64,000 nt of DNA from assembly GCA_002342685.1 (NCBI GenBank), contig DDQN01000023.1, forward strand, positions 79,718 to 143,717, written 5' to 3'. The position numbers and the translations under genes are program-made. This document shows, one piece after another, positions 1 through 9,974 of the stretch (within the stretch, counting starts at the first letter, position 1; every line of letters begins with the position of its first letter). The notes under the pieces are model-generated. The model did no database searches and was not told where the DNA came from. It saw nothing but the letters and a program-made list of their open reading frames with translations. Source of the DNA: Vibrio sp. UBA2441 (lineage in GTDB: Bacteria; Pseudomonadota; Gammaproteobacteria; Enterobacterales; Vibrionaceae).

Positions 1-1498
1 CTTCCTGAACATAAGAGAGACTATCGTGCATCCACCCCATATTCCACTTAAAGCCAAAACCAAGCCCGCCCATAAAGGTTGGAGCAGATACACCAGGGAA
101 CGCTGTTGACTCTTCTGCAATCGTCATGGCATTAGGGAAGTGTTTATATACTTCCTCATTCACCCACTTAAACATAGCGATAGCATCGTAGTTTTCATTT
201 CCACCATCGCTATTAGGGATCCACTGATCATGACTACGTGAGTAGTCCAGATAAAGCATAGAAGCCACAGCATCAACACGAATACCATCAATATGGAATT
301 GTTCAAACCAGTAAAGGGCATTGGCAACCAAGAAGCGACGTACATGCTCTTTACCTAGGTCATAAATAAAGGAGTTCCAGTCCTGATGCCAACCACGACG
401 GGGGTCGGGATCATGGAATAGTGGCGTTCCATCGAAGTTCGCCAAACCATGATCATCTGATGGGAAATGTGCGGGCACCCAATCCAGAACCACACCGATT
501 CCAGCCTGATGACAGGTATCAATAAAGTATTTAAATTCATCTGGCGAACCAAAACGGCTAGTCGGAGCAAACAAGCCAACGGGTTGATAACCCCAAGAGC
601 CATAAAATGGATATTCGGAAATAGGCATTAATTCGACATGCGTATAACCAAGATCAACTAAGTATGGCACCAGTTCATCAGCCAACTCACGATAAGTTAA
701 GAAGTTACCATCTTTATTACGCTTCCATGAACCTGCATGAAGTTCATAAAAAGATAACGCTTCTTTAGTTTTGGTTGTAACAGCTCTGTCTTTCCAGGCC
801 GAGTCTTTCCAATCATAACGGTCATGATTATAGGTAACAGAAGCAAAAGAAGGGTGTTGTTCCGCAGAGAAGCCCCATGGATCTGCTTTGTGCGGCAATG
901 TTTGCCCTGCTGGTCCTTTTATCTCGTATTTGTACTGAGAGCCTTCTGGCAGATCTGGAACAAATAAACCCCAAATACCGTAATCTAAACGCTGCATCGG
1001 AGTACGACGGCCATCCCAGTAATTGAAATCACCAATAAGACTCACCGCGGAAGCATGCGGAGCATAAACCAAGAAACGTGTGCCTGAAACTTGATTTCCA
1101 TCGCGCTCCATAGAGACAAATTGCGCCCCCATGTGGTGATACATTTGCACTGGTGTATGCAGTTCTTCAAATTCCCGATATAGAGAATGATACTGGTATG
1201 GGTCATCTATAATCTGCTCTGTTCCGTCCCAATCAACGGCAAGCTTGTAGTGTGTATAAGTTAAGTCTCTATCCTGATTCAGAATAAAACAACTTTGATT
1301 ACCGGCAGATTTTTCCAGCGCAATTCTGGGTTCATCTCCAATAATCAGTTCTACTCCAGTTGCCCCTGGAATCCAAACTCTTAGTGATACTCCTTCAGCC
1401 CTGTGATAAGGCCCAAGAAGTGAAAACGGGTCAGCGCAAGCCGCTTCATCTAACTGATCAAAAGCCTTCACCTCTTCCAACAACGTATCTTTTTTCAA
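1..1498 (-). CDS. glgB: 1,4-alpha-glucan branching enzyme GlgB (C-terminus cut by window edge)
   Basis: Transfers alpha-1,4-glucan segments to form alpha-1,6 branches in cytoplasmic glycogen. About 499 N-terminal codons are present out of roughly 730 usual for the family; the rest lies left of base 1. The frame is open from a TTG at 1498 (start MKKDTLLEE) with a GGGAGA ribosome site 5-10 bases upstream; no ATG fits, so TTG is chosen. Visible family motifs are the N-terminal CBM48 region, ELHAGSWKR, YPFYGSWGYQPVGLFAPTSR, DWVPAHFPSD, the GH13 nucleophile segment GIRVDAVASMLY and the acid/base segment TIAEESTAFPGV. It is the last gene of the malP, malQ, glgB series but is separated from malQ by a strong hairpin terminator at 1641-1668, so it may have its own promoter or depend on read-through. 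Identification is firm. Confidence 0.95.
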   Translation of the reverse strand, partial: MKKDTLLEEVKAFDQLDEAACADPFSLLGPYHRAEGVSLRVWIPGATGVELIIGDEPRIALEKSAGNQSCFILNQDRDLTYTHYKLAVDWDGTEQIIDDPYQYHSLYREFEELHTPVQMYHHMGAQFVSMERDGNQVSGTRFLVYAPHASAVSLIGDFNYWDGRRTPMQRLDYGIWGLFVPDLPEGSQYKYEIKGPAGQTLPHKADPWGFSAEQHPSFASVTYNHDRYDWKDSAWKDRAVTTKTKEALSFYELHAGSWKRNKDGNFLTYRELADELVPYLVDLGYTHVELMPISEYPFYGSWGYQPVGLFAPTSRFGSPDEFKYFIDTCHQAGIGVVLDWVPAHFPSDDHGLANFDGTPLFHDPDPRRGWHQDWNSFIYDLGKEHVRRFLVANALYWFEQFHIDGIRVDAVASMLYLDYSRSHDQWIPNSDGGNENYDAIAMFKWVNEEVYKHFPNAMTIAEESTAFPGVSAPTFMGGLGFGFKWNMGWMHDSLSYVQE

Positions 1499-1640
1499 CT
1501 GGCGTCTCCCAAAACATATTAAATTATATTTACACATCCGTTGTGCAGTATTTCAATTGGTTAGCATATTTGGAGTGTTAAGATTTCTAAAACTTATCTC
1601 ATATTAACCTGATAGGATACTCACGCAATATGTAATCAAA

Positions 1641-1668
1641 AAAAATACCCGCTCTGGCGGGTATTTTT
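1641..1668 (-). terminator. Intrinsic terminator between malQ and glgB
   Basis: A 12-bp stem (aaaaatacccgc / gcgggtattttt) with a tctg loop is followed on the minus strand by a U run. It lies 92 bases after the malQ stop and is A-flanked on the other side too, so it could act in both directions. It would separate malQ from glgB transcription. Confidence 0.8.
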
Positions 1669-1759
1669 AACGTTAGTCATTCACTGATGTTCGAATCAGA
1701 AAGTGATTCAATATGTGTTGTAAAAAAACGTACTACAATTAAATCACTTTGAATTAGCA

Positions 1760-3937
1760 TTATTTTCCAGCTTTAGCCCGTACTTCAGTTAAGCGTTTTG
1801 CAATATGGTTGACTTCTTCGCGAGAAAAGATGTCGTCGAGGTTCAAGTTTAGCTTTCTGCGCCAGTTCGGATACTCATCAACCGTGCCTGGGATATTGAC
1901 CGGGTTATCCATCTCCAGCCAGTCCTCCAACTGCACACTCAGAAGGGCAGAAGAACCAGAGGCTAGATGCAACTGAAACGCCTCACTAAGGTGTTTATCC
2001 ATTGGTACCACAGTAGCATCACGGCCAATACTGTCTGGTAAGTACCCATGCCATGCAACGCTGTTCAATATCTCTTGTTTGCTCTTCAATCGATCATTAA
2101 ACAAGGTTTGTAACTGCTCTTCATCAGGATACAACCCTAGGTCTTTACCCGTTTTCAGATCATCACAATGCCAGAACCCACGCAGGGTCGGCATATCATG
2201 AGTACATAATGCGGACATTGACTGTTCTGCATAATGCTTTGGCGAATAAAAACCGCCGTCTTCTGCTGTCTCGAAAAAGAATACTTTATAGGAATGTACA
2301 CCCGCATCAGCCAGGATATCCACAATTTCGTCAGGTACTGTGCCTAAGTCTTCACCAATAACGCTACATTGATAACGATGTGATTCTAGAGCAAGAATCG
2401 CCAGCATATCCTCTACTGGATAATAAATATAAGCACCATTAGTTGCACCTTCACCTTTTGGAATCCACCACAGACGCAGCAGTCCCAATACATGGTCAAT
2501 ACGCAACGCACCACAGTGCTTCATATTGGCTCTTAACAGCTTAATATAAGCATCATAACCAGTTGCTTGCAGAGCTTGCGGGTTTAGCGGTGGCAAACCC
2601 CAGTTCTGCCCTAAAGGCCCAAGTATATCTGGTGGAGCACCAATACTCGCATCCTGAACTAAAATACCTTCATCTGCCCAAGTTTCTGAACCTGAGTCTG
2701 CAACCCCTACAGCCAGATCGCGGTATAAACCAACAGCCATGCCCTTTTCTTCAGCGAGTGCCTGAGCTTCATTAATCTGTCCGTCAGCAATCCACTGAAG
2801 GTACAGATATAACTGAACTATATCTTGGTTTTCTTCAATAAAAGTCTTAACCGCTGTATTGTTGAAATGGCGGTACTTTTCTGGGAATACAGGCCATCCC
2901 CAAACCGAAGAATCTTCATTATGTAATGTGGCATGAAGGGCATCAAAAGCCGCCTGATGCAATAAGCTATCGCCACCGTTTTCAACAAAATCAAGAAACG
3001 CTTTCGCCCTATCAGTCATCTTATCAAGATGGCGGGACTTAAACTCATCAAACAATAAAGGCAGTACACTCATCTTCAGAGAGGAAACTTCGGTATAGTT
3101 TACCCAATGCTCTTCTCTTACTTTGTTCAAACGTTGTTGGAACTCACTGCTACCCACTTTTTGTTGTGCTTCTACGCTCAATACAAACTCAGGCACTGAG
3201 CTCACATCAATGTATAGAATATTCAACCAGCGTCGAGAAGAAGGGCTATATGGACTTGCACCTTCCGGGTTTGCAGGGAATAAAGAGTGTATTGGATTCA
3301 AACCTACAAAATCACCACCTCGAGAAGCAATTTCGGCAACCAATTGTTTCAGGTCACCAAAATCACCAATACCCCAGTTGTGCTGAGTTCGTAGTGTATA
3401 TAGCTGAACACTTGGACCCCAAAGCTTCTTGCCTGAATTCAATTCGTCTTGCTTGTAACAAGAACTAGGAGTAACAATCAGTGTCATTTCATAAGGTGTT
3501 TTACGACGCTTACGGTTCACAATGAGTTTATGGTAACCCCAAGGAAGGTTAGGCAACTGAAACACTAGCGGCCCATTTTCAGCTCTTTCATCTCTGACAA
3601 TCTGAGATTGAAGGTAACCTTCTAGCGTTTCACCTTGCTCTGTTTCCAGTTTCCAACTGAACTCACTTTCTCTTGCACTGACGCCAAGATTTAGTTCAAC
3701 TTCAATAGGTTGATCAGTGTCTCGGACAACCTGTACAGGTCCCAAAACATCTTTTTTATGCTTTTTCTCGGCAGATTTAAGCAAGTTTTCATCGCTAGAG
3801 GTGTCATAGCCAAGAGACGCCAATAAACGGCGGATCGTCTCGTCCTCAACACTAGCGTCATCGCCCCATGCACTGATATAGCTGTCAGCAATGTTAGCCA
3901 TATCAGAAACTTGTTTTAATGCTGATCGTTGTTTCAT
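1760..3937 (-). CDS. malQ: 4-alpha-glucanotransferase (amylomaltase) MalQ
   Basis: Disproportionates maltodextrins in the cytoplasm (EC 2.4.1.25), lengthening short chains so MalP can phosphorolyse them. The 725-residue length is typical of proteobacterial GH77 proteins, which carry extra N-terminal domains; the first ~150 residues here are that region. GH77 motifs in the C-terminal half are ALRIDHVLGLLRLWW (nucleophile Asp), VIGEDLGTVP (acid/base Glu) and CTHDMPTLRGFW (third Asp), plus SPYSPSSRRWLN of the donor site. The ATG at 3937 has a GGAGATAATA ribosome site. It sits 209 bases downstream of malP on the same strand with a hairpin in between, matching the malPQ order of Enterobacteria and Vibrio; MalT control is inferred from the malP promoter motifs. 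Confidence 0.97.
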   Translation of the reverse strand: MKQRSALKQVSDMANIADSYISAWGDDASVEDETIRRLLASLGYDTSSDENLLKSAEKKHKKDVLGPVQVVRDTDQPIEVELNLGVSARESEFSWKLETEQGETLEGYLQSQIVRDERAENGPLVFQLPNLPWGYHKLIVNRKRRKTPYEMTLIVTPSSCYKQDELNSGKKLWGPSVQLYTLRTQHNWGIGDFGDLKQLVAEIASRGGDFVGLNPIHSLFPANPEGASPYSPSSRRWLNILYIDVSSVPEFVLSVEAQQKVGSSEFQQRLNKVREEHWVNYTEVSSLKMSVLPLLFDEFKSRHLDKMTDRAKAFLDFVENGGDSLLHQAAFDALHATLHNEDSSVWGWPVFPEKYRHFNNTAVKTFIEENQDIVQLYLYLQWIADGQINEAQALAEEKGMAVGLYRDLAVGVADSGSETWADEGILVQDASIGAPPDILGPLGQNWGLPPLNPQALQATGYDAYIKLLRANMKHCGALRIDHVLGLLRLWWIPKGEGATNGAYIYYPVEDMLAILALESHRYQCSVIGEDLGTVPDEIVDILADAGVHSYKVFFFETAEDGGFYSPKHYAEQSMSALCTHDMPTLRGFWHCDDLKTGKDLGLYPDEEQLQTLFNDRLKSKQEILNSVAWHGYLPDSIGRDATVVPMDKHLSEAFQLHLASGSSALLSVQLEDWLEMDNPVNIPGTVDEYPNWRRKLNLNLDDIFSREEVNHIAKRLTEVRAKAGK

Positions 3938-4111
3938 TATTATCTCCGAAAGTGTCGTTTACACCTTCTGCTAAGTAGGGTGTTCATCTCAATACCAAAT
4001 CCAGTAACCGTCTCATCTATTTCATTAGCGAAACAGCTATTGGATTAAGTAATACCGGCCTGAACAAGTTGTTGTTTTAACTTTGACCGGCAAAATCTTA
4101 AATAGATACTA

Positions 4112-4136
4112 AGCCGGGAGAATGCTCATCCCGGCT
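4112..4136 (-). terminator. Hairpin between malP and malQ
   Basis: An 8-bp perfect stem (agccggga / tcccggct) lies 10-34 bases past the malP stop. On the minus strand it is followed by TTAGTATC rather than a clean U run, so it is more likely an mRNA-stabilising or attenuating hairpin than a full terminator; malQ can still be co-transcribed. Confidence 0.5.
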
Positions 4137-4146
4137 CATTCCACTC

Positions 4147-6600
4147 TTAGCGTTTAACGGCTTCGAGTTTCCAAATATTGTTCACATAATCACGAATTGA
4201 ACGGTCAGAACTGAATTTACCTACCAGCGCTGTGTTCAGAATCGCTTTCTTAGCCCAACCGGCTTGATCTCGATACTGTGCATCCATCGCTTCATGAGCT
4301 TTAACATAAGAAGCGAAATCAGCAAGACATAGATAAGGGTCACCACCATCCAGCAAGCTATCAAAAGTAGCACGCAGTTTTCCTGGCTCTCCAGGTGTAA
4401 ACTCTTCACCCAGTAATAGATCCATTGATGCTTTCAGAAGGTGATCCGCATTGTAGTAATCAAATGGGTTGTAACCACTTGCGCGCAGAGCTTCTACACC
4501 ATCCACTTCAAGGCCGAAGATATAGATGTTTTCATCGCCAACTTCTTCACGAATCTCAACGTTTGCACCATCCATCGTACCGATGGTCAATGCACCGTTA
4601 AGCGCCATCTTCATGTTACCAGTACCTGATGCCTCTTTACCTGCAGTAGAGATTTGCTCAGAGACATCCGCAGCAGGGATGATGATTTCAGCCATACTGA
4701 CACGGTAATCAGGGATAAACACCACTTTCAGTTTGTGGTTCACACGCTTATCGTTATTGATTTTCTCTGCTACTTTATTCGTTGCATAGATGATCTCTTT
4801 CGCTAAGTGGTAACCCGGTGCCGCTTTGGCCGCAAAGAATACTACGCGAGGCGCCATATCAAATGTCGGATCGTTCAATAGGCGATGGTACAAAGATAAA
4901 ATATGCAGCAGGTTAAGATGCTGACGTTTATACTCATGCAGACGCTTAATCTGCACGTCAAAGATCGCATCGGTATTTAGCTCAATACCCATGTTCTCTT
5001 GCACCCAATTTGCCAGACGTTCTTTATTGGATTTTTTAACCGCCATAAAGTCAGCTTGGAACACTTTATCGTTGGCAAAGTCAGCAATTTTAGTCAGTTG
5101 GTCAAGATCTGCAGGCCATTTGTCACCGATCTTATCGCTGATCAATGCTGATAATTCTGGATTACAGAATTTCAACCAACGACGCGGAGTAACACCGTTT
5201 GTTACATTGTGCAGACGTGTTGGGTACAGTTCGTCGAACTCTGGGAAAAGATCTCTTTTTACCAACTCAGAGTGAAGCGCCGCAACGCCATTAACAGCAT
5301 AAGAACCAACAACGCAAAGGTTAGCCATACGCACCATGCGGTGGAAGCCTTCCTGAATAATTGAAAGCTTGCGTTGCTTGTCTACATCACCAGGCCACTT
5401 AGCTCTAACCTCTTGCATGAACAAGTGGTTAATATGGTAAATAATTTCCATATGACGTGGCAGTAAACGTTGGATCAAAGACTCACTCCACGTTTCCAGT
5501 GCTTCTGGAAGCAAGGTATGGTTAGTATAAGCGAATGTTTTAGAACATATAGCCCACGCCGCATCCCAACTCATATCACGCTCATCGACTAATATGCGCA
5601 TTAGTTCTGGGATAGCAATAGTAGGGTGTGTATCGTTTAACTGAATAGTCTCGTAGCTAGGTAGATCTTCTATCTTATGACCCGCTTCATCATGACGACG
5701 TAGGATATCAGCTATCGAAGCGGCACTGTGGAAGTACTGCTGCATTAAACGAAGTGTTTTACCTTTTTCGTGGTTATCATTCGGGTACAGTACTTTAGTG
5801 ATGTTACCAGCATCAATTAATGAATGCTGCGCTTCAAAGTAGTCGCCGTTATTAAAACTTTCCAGAGAAAACGGGGCAATCGCCTGACATTCCCATAAAC
5901 GCAGAGGATAAACCGTATCGCTTTCATAACCTACAATTGGTAGATCCCAAGGCATGGCTTTTACCTGCATTCCCGGAACCCAGCGACGCTTTTCTTTACC
6001 GTTCTCATTTACCACTTCTACATGGCCATAAAAACCAATTTCCTGAGCTAAATTAGGACGAGCAACTTCCCAAGGGTAACCTTCAACACCTCGCCATGCA
6101 TCTGGCGCTTCTTTCTGATGGCACTCATCAAAAGATTGTTTGAACAAGCCATACTCATAGTGCAAACCATAACCGACTGTTGGGAACTCCTGCGCAGCAC
6201 ATGAATCCATAAAACATGCTGCTAAACGACCAAGGCCGCCATTACCTAACGATGGATCACGCTCTTCTTCCAGAAGGTCCGTCAGGCTCTGACCAAGTTC
6301 TTTCATCGCACCATCGATTTGAGAGTAAAGTCCCATGCTAATTAGGTTATTACCTGTTAAGCGACCGATAAGGAATTCTAAAGAAAGGTAGTTAACACTT
6401 TTCGCGTTCTTGATTGCTTTATCACTTTCTGTTTCAAGCAGATCGAACGTTGTCATTTCTGCTAAAGCACGTCCCATGGCTAAATACCACGTACGAGCAT
6501 CTGCATTTTCGACTGTTGTTGCATACGTTGCACTTAGATGCATTTTTACATCGGCTTGGAACTGGGCTTTATCAAACTTTTTTTGCTGAGTAGCTTTCAT
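4147..6600 (-). CDS. malP: Maltodextrin/glycogen phosphorylase MalP
   Basis: Releases glucose-1-phosphate from alpha-1,4-glucans in the cytoplasm (EC 2.4.1.1, GT35). The 817-residue length fits the family (E. coli MalP 797, GlgP 815). Motifs seen: SLEFLIGRLTGNN, EERDPSLGNGGLGRLAACFM, QLNDTHPTIAIPELMRIL, RVFVPDYRVS-type segment (here KVVFIPDYRVSMAE), and the pyridoxal-phosphate lysine segment KEASGTGNMKMALNGAL. It is first in the malP-malQ transcript and divergent from malT. The upstream region has GGAGGA-type MalT-box candidates and a CRP-like site. MalP rather than GlgP is chosen from the malT/malQ neighbours; it probably serves glycogen as well because glgB is linked. Confidence 0.96.
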   Translation of the reverse strand: MKATQQKKFDKAQFQADVKMHLSATYATTVENADARTWYLAMGRALAEMTTFDLLETESDKAIKNAKSVNYLSLEFLIGRLTGNNLISMGLYSQIDGAMKELGQSLTDLLEEERDPSLGNGGLGRLAACFMDSCAAQEFPTVGYGLHYEYGLFKQSFDECHQKEAPDAWRGVEGYPWEVARPNLAQEIGFYGHVEVVNENGKEKRRWVPGMQVKAMPWDLPIVGYESDTVYPLRLWECQAIAPFSLESFNNGDYFEAQHSLIDAGNITKVLYPNDNHEKGKTLRLMQQYFHSAASIADILRRHDEAGHKIEDLPSYETIQLNDTHPTIAIPELMRILVDERDMSWDAAWAICSKTFAYTNHTLLPEALETWSESLIQRLLPRHMEIIYHINHLFMQEVRAKWPGDVDKQRKLSIIQEGFHRMVRMANLCVVGSYAVNGVAALHSELVKRDLFPEFDELYPTRLHNVTNGVTPRRWLKFCNPELSALISDKIGDKWPADLDQLTKIADFANDKVFQADFMAVKKSNKERLANWVQENMGIELNTDAIFDVQIKRLHEYKRQHLNLLHILSLYHRLLNDPTFDMAPRVVFFAAKAAPGYHLAKEIIYATNKVAEKINNDKRVNHKLKVVFIPDYRVSMAEIIIPAADVSEQISTAGKEASGTGNMKMALNGALTIGTMDGANVEIREEVGDENIYIFGLEVDGVEALRASGYNPFDYYNADHLLKASMDLLLGEEFTPGEPGKLRATFDSLLDGGDPYLCLADFASYVKAHEAMDAQYRDQAGWAKKAILNTALVGKFSSDRSIRDYVNNIWKLEAVKR

Positions 6601-6664
6601 AGTGAAATCTCATAATTGTTTCGATTTATCTACGGCATATCCTGCATCCATAGTGTCAACAGAA

Positions 6665-6714
6665 CATCCTCCTGATTAAGTGACGTAGGAGGAGGAGGAA
6701 CTAGGGCGTAGAAG
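6665..6714 (-). promoter_or_regulatory. Candidate MalT-box cluster upstream of malP
   Basis: Within 65-115 bases of the malP start are a GGAGGA triple-overlap (ggaggaggagga, 6688-6699), its inverse atcctcctg (6667-6675), and ggcgtagaag (6705-6714). The E. coli MalT core is GGA(T/G)GA, so the GGAGGA copies match it directly; the GGCGTAG form is shared with the malT and lamB upstream regions. Functional assignment is inferred from family knowledge and gene context. Confidence 0.55.
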
Positions 6715-6773
6715 CTCCTCTTCCATACGCATATCGATCTAAATCACACAAACACTTTTTTTGAGCCTTAATT

Positions 6774-6791
6774 AAGTGATTTAGATCTCAT
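6774..6791. promoter_or_regulatory. CRP-like site in the malP-malT intergenic region
   Basis: The segment agtgatttagatctcat resembles the CRP consensus TGTGA-N6-TCACA with one mismatch in each half and correct spacing. Maltose genes are CRP-controlled in related bacteria. It is the best-looking site in the 546-base gene-free gap 6601-7146, which otherwise holds the MalT-type motifs and is A+T rich with no further coding signal. Confidence 0.45.
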
Positions 6792-6983
6792 GAACACTTG
6801 GTTATCCAACTAAAAGCCATGACAAATTATTTTTAAAGAAAATAAAAAATGGCATAAAAAGTACAGTTTTGCTCATAGAATTAATACTAGTTGAATAATG
6901 TTTCATCATTGTACATATGTACACACATGCATCTAGTTTCTACAATTATCAGAACTTAATCGTGATACTCATCTCACTTTTGA

Positions 6984-6993
6984 GGCGTAGAGG
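6984..6993 (+). promoter_or_regulatory. GGCGTAG motif upstream of malT
   Basis: The decamer ggcgtagagg repeats the GGCGTAG element seen upstream of malP (6705) and twice upstream of lamB (40195 and 40207). It lies 154 bases before the malT start. It may be a variant MalT box or another operator shared by this regulon. Confidence 0.35.
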
Positions 6994-7146
6994 GTGATTA
7001 TGGTAACTGAATTTATACATATCAGAGCTAGATCATATTTTGCAGTTATGCGCTTAACGTAGGATAACCGTAATTCATATACTCAAATGATCCCGATCTA
7101 TTTGGGTATGCTTATATAGCTATTAATCAGGCAGCAAAACGAAACT

Positions 7147-9855
7147 ATGTGGATACCTTCAAAACTGACTCGGCCCGGTCGATTACACAACGCAATTGTA
7201 AGACCACGAGTATTGGATCTCTTACAGCAAGCTCCTTGTTATAAACTTGTGTTATTCCGCTCACCAGCGGGCTACGGAAAAACAACAATGGCAGCACAAT
7301 GGTTATCAGATAAGAATTCGGTTGGTTGGTATAGCCTTGATGACAGTGACAACGATTCATTCCGTTTTGTAAACTATTTCATTCAAGCGATAAACCGTGC
7401 CACTGGTGATCAATGCCCAAATGCACAAAGCATCGCTGAAAGACGCCAGTTCTCTTCATTACACTCACTATTTAGCGAACTGTTTTCAGAATTGGCCCAT
7501 TATTTCAACGAGTTTTATGTTGTTTTGGATGACTACCACCTCATTCATGATGATGAAATTCATGAAGCGATGCGCTTCTTCTTAAAGCATATGCCAGACA
7601 ATATGACTTTGGTGGTAACCAGTCGTTCGACACCAACACTGGGCACGGCAAACCTCAGGGTTCGGGATCTTATGATTGAGATCGGCAATGAAATGCTAGC
7701 TTTTGATACTGAAGAAACCACCCGATTCTTCAACCAGAGAGTTTCTGAAGGCATTGACGACACCACAGCCAACAACCTACGAACCTACGTCGAGGGCTGG
7801 CCATCCGCTTTACAGCTTATAGCTTTACAAGCTCAGCACCAAAAACGAACGCTGGCACAATCAGCAGAGTCAGTATCTCATTTTGATAACGCACATCTAT
7901 GGGACTACTTGGTTGAAGAGGTTTTTGATCTCTTAGATTCGGAAACCCGACATTTTTTAATGCAATGTTCCGTTTTAGAGACATTCAACGATAAGTTAGT
8001 CAGCCAACTGACCGATCGTGATGACGCTCTGAGTATGATCGAGTCCTTAAATCGATTTGGCTTATTCATTTATCGTCTGGAAGGTGAGCAAAACTGGTAT
8101 CGATTCCACCACCTTTTTGGCGAATTCCTCACCCATGAAAGAAAAGCACGTATCCCACAAGAAGAGAATATTCTTCAACGCAGCGCTGCAAATGCTTGGT
8201 TAAAAATGGGGATAGCGCATCAGGCTTTATTTCATGCGCAGAAATCCAAAGATGGTAAATTGATCGCCAAGATTCTGATCGATCACGGCTGGAAAATGTT
8301 CAACCACGGTGAGCTATCCAGCATGGAAAACGCCATGAATCAGCTTGATAACGATCAGTTATATTCAGATATGAAGTTGCCTTTATTGCAGGCATGGTTA
8401 TCCCAAAGCCAACACAGATTCGATGCAGTAGAAGGGATGCTGGCCAAGTCTGAAAAGAAAATGGCAGAAAGAAATATCGAGTTAACGACAAGCGATAAAG
8501 GCCAGGTTAATGCTTTGCGTGCACAGGTGGCGATAAATAGAAATGATCCTGAAGAAGCATTAAAATTAGCCGAACTTGCCCTCAGTCAACTAGATACCAC
8601 TATTTACATGAGCCGTATTGTCGCAACGTCTATCGTCGGAGAAGTAAATCACGTAAGTGGTAAACTAGACCGGGCACTTTCCTTAATGCAGCAGACAGAA
8701 AAACTGGCTAGGCAACACCAGCTATACCACCAGGCTTTATGGGCAATATTGCAACAGAGTGAGATACTTATCGCTCAAGGCTTTGTTCAAGCCGCATATG
8801 AGTTGCAAGATAACGCCTTTAAACTCATAGAAGAACAGAACCTGCAGCAGGTCCCACTACACGAGTTTTTGCTACGCATGCGCACTAACGTTCTTTGGTG
8901 CTGGAATCGTCTCGATGAAGCAGAAGAATTGGCTTATAAAGGCATTGATGTACTTGGAAAACACGACCCTAGCAAGCACTTACCTGGCTACTCAATGCTG
9001 GCGCGTATTGCCATTGGGCGAGGAGAGTTAGATAAAGCGGCTAAATTTATAGAACAGATTCAGCATTTGTTACAGCAGTCCAGTTACCACCTAGACTGGA
9101 AAGCCAATGCATCACTTTCTCTGATACTGTTTTGGCAGGCAAAAGGAGACGCAGAATCAATCAAGCAGTGGTTAGAGCAAGCAGTACATCCATCAGAAGC
9201 CAAAAACCACTTCTATCAGCTTCAATGGCGTAACATTGCCCGAGCACAAACCTATATCGGCCAATATGAAGAAGCAGAGCAAAGCATAAACTTTTTACAA
9301 AGTGAAGCCGAGGCTGCGGGGTTAGTAACAGACATCAATAGAAATTTGGTTATTCAGGCGACATTGTTGGTCAAACAGGAAAATGAAGAACAAGCCACAG
9401 AAAAGCTTAAACAAGCTCTTTTGATGACCAACCAGACAGGCATGATTGGGAACTTTCTGGTTGATGGCAACACTATTGGTCATTTATTGCAAAAAGTCAG
9501 CAGTAATACAGCATTAGGCGACTTAGAAAAACATCGGGCGCAGCAACTTGTGAAAGATATTTCCAGCAAGCAGCGAAGTCGTTCTGTCCATTTCGATGAA
9601 GAGTTTGTCGATAAGTTGGTTAATCATCCAAATATTCCAGAGTTAGTGCGAACAAGCCCACTCACCCAAAGAGAATGGCAGGTGCTTGGACTGATATATT
9701 CCGGATTCAGCAATGAGCAAATAGCACAGGAGCTGGATGTTGCAGGCACCACGATTAAGACTCATATCAGGAACTTGTATCAAAAACTCAATATTGCAAA
9801 CCGAAAAGAAGCGATGGAAACGGCAGAAAATTTACTCAGTCTCATGGGCTATTAG
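7147..9855 (+). CDS. malT: Maltose regulon activator MalT (ATP-dependent LuxR-family regulator)
   Basis: Transcription activator of maltodextrin genes; in E. coli it binds ATP and maltotriose and multimerises on MalT boxes. The 902 residues match the family (E. coli 901). The N-terminal STAND NTPase has a Walker A segment SPAGYGKTT at residues 39-47 and a Walker B segment VVLDDYHLI near 127; the middle ~250-830 is TPR-like helical repeat sensor; the C-terminal LuxR HTH runs from LTQREWQVLGLIYSG to YQKLNIANRKEA, about residues 838-890. The ATG at 7147 follows a gap divergent to malP, the usual malT/malPQ arrangement. A terminator follows at 9923. Likely targets here are malP-malQ, lamB-malM and possibly glgX. 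Confidence 0.96.
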   Translation: MWIPSKLTRPGRLHNAIVRPRVLDLLQQAPCYKLVLFRSPAGYGKTTMAAQWLSDKNSVGWYSLDDSDNDSFRFVNYFIQAINRATGDQCPNAQSIAERRQFSSLHSLFSELFSELAHYFNEFYVVLDDYHLIHDDEIHEAMRFFLKHMPDNMTLVVTSRSTPTLGTANLRVRDLMIEIGNEMLAFDTEETTRFFNQRVSEGIDDTTANNLRTYVEGWPSALQLIALQAQHQKRTLAQSAESVSHFDNAHLWDYLVEEVFDLLDSETRHFLMQCSVLETFNDKLVSQLTDRDDALSMIESLNRFGLFIYRLEGEQNWYRFHHLFGEFLTHERKARIPQEENILQRSAANAWLKMGIAHQALFHAQKSKDGKLIAKILIDHGWKMFNHGELSSMENAMNQLDNDQLYSDMKLPLLQAWLSQSQHRFDAVEGMLAKSEKKMAERNIELTTSDKGQVNALRAQVAINRNDPEEALKLAELALSQLDTTIYMSRIVATSIVGEVNHVSGKLDRALSLMQQTEKLARQHQLYHQALWAILQQSEILIAQGFVQAAYELQDNAFKLIEEQNLQQVPLHEFLLRMRTNVLWCWNRLDEAEELAYKGIDVLGKHDPSKHLPGYSMLARIAIGRGELDKAAKFIEQIQHLLQQSSYHLDWKANASLSLILFWQAKGDAESIKQWLEQAVHPSEAKNHFYQLQWRNIARAQTYIGQYEEAEQSINFLQSEAEAAGLVTDINRNLVIQATLLVKQENEEQATEKLKQALLMTNQTGMIGNFLVDGNTIGHLLQKVSSNTALGDLEKHRAQQLVKDISSKQRSRSVHFDEEFVDKLVNHPNIPELVRTSPLTQREWQVLGLIYSGFSNEQIAQELDVAGTTIKTHIRNLYQKLNIANRKEAMETAENLLSLMGY

Positions 9856-9922
9856 TACAATATCCAAGTATACTGAAACTGTTTAGAGAAGTTCGTTTCC
9901 GAGAAAACTAATTCATACATCT

Positions 9923-9953
9923 AAACCGACCTCTGTGGTCGGTTTTATTTTAT
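9923..9953 (+). terminator. Intrinsic terminator after malT
   Basis: A 9-bp perfect stem (aaaccgacc / ggtcggttt) with a tctgt loop is followed by TATTTTAT. It ends malT transcription 68 bases past the stop codon and before the next gene's ribosome site. Confidence 0.8.
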
Positions 9954-9974
9954 GCTAAGAACCAAGGAATTCAG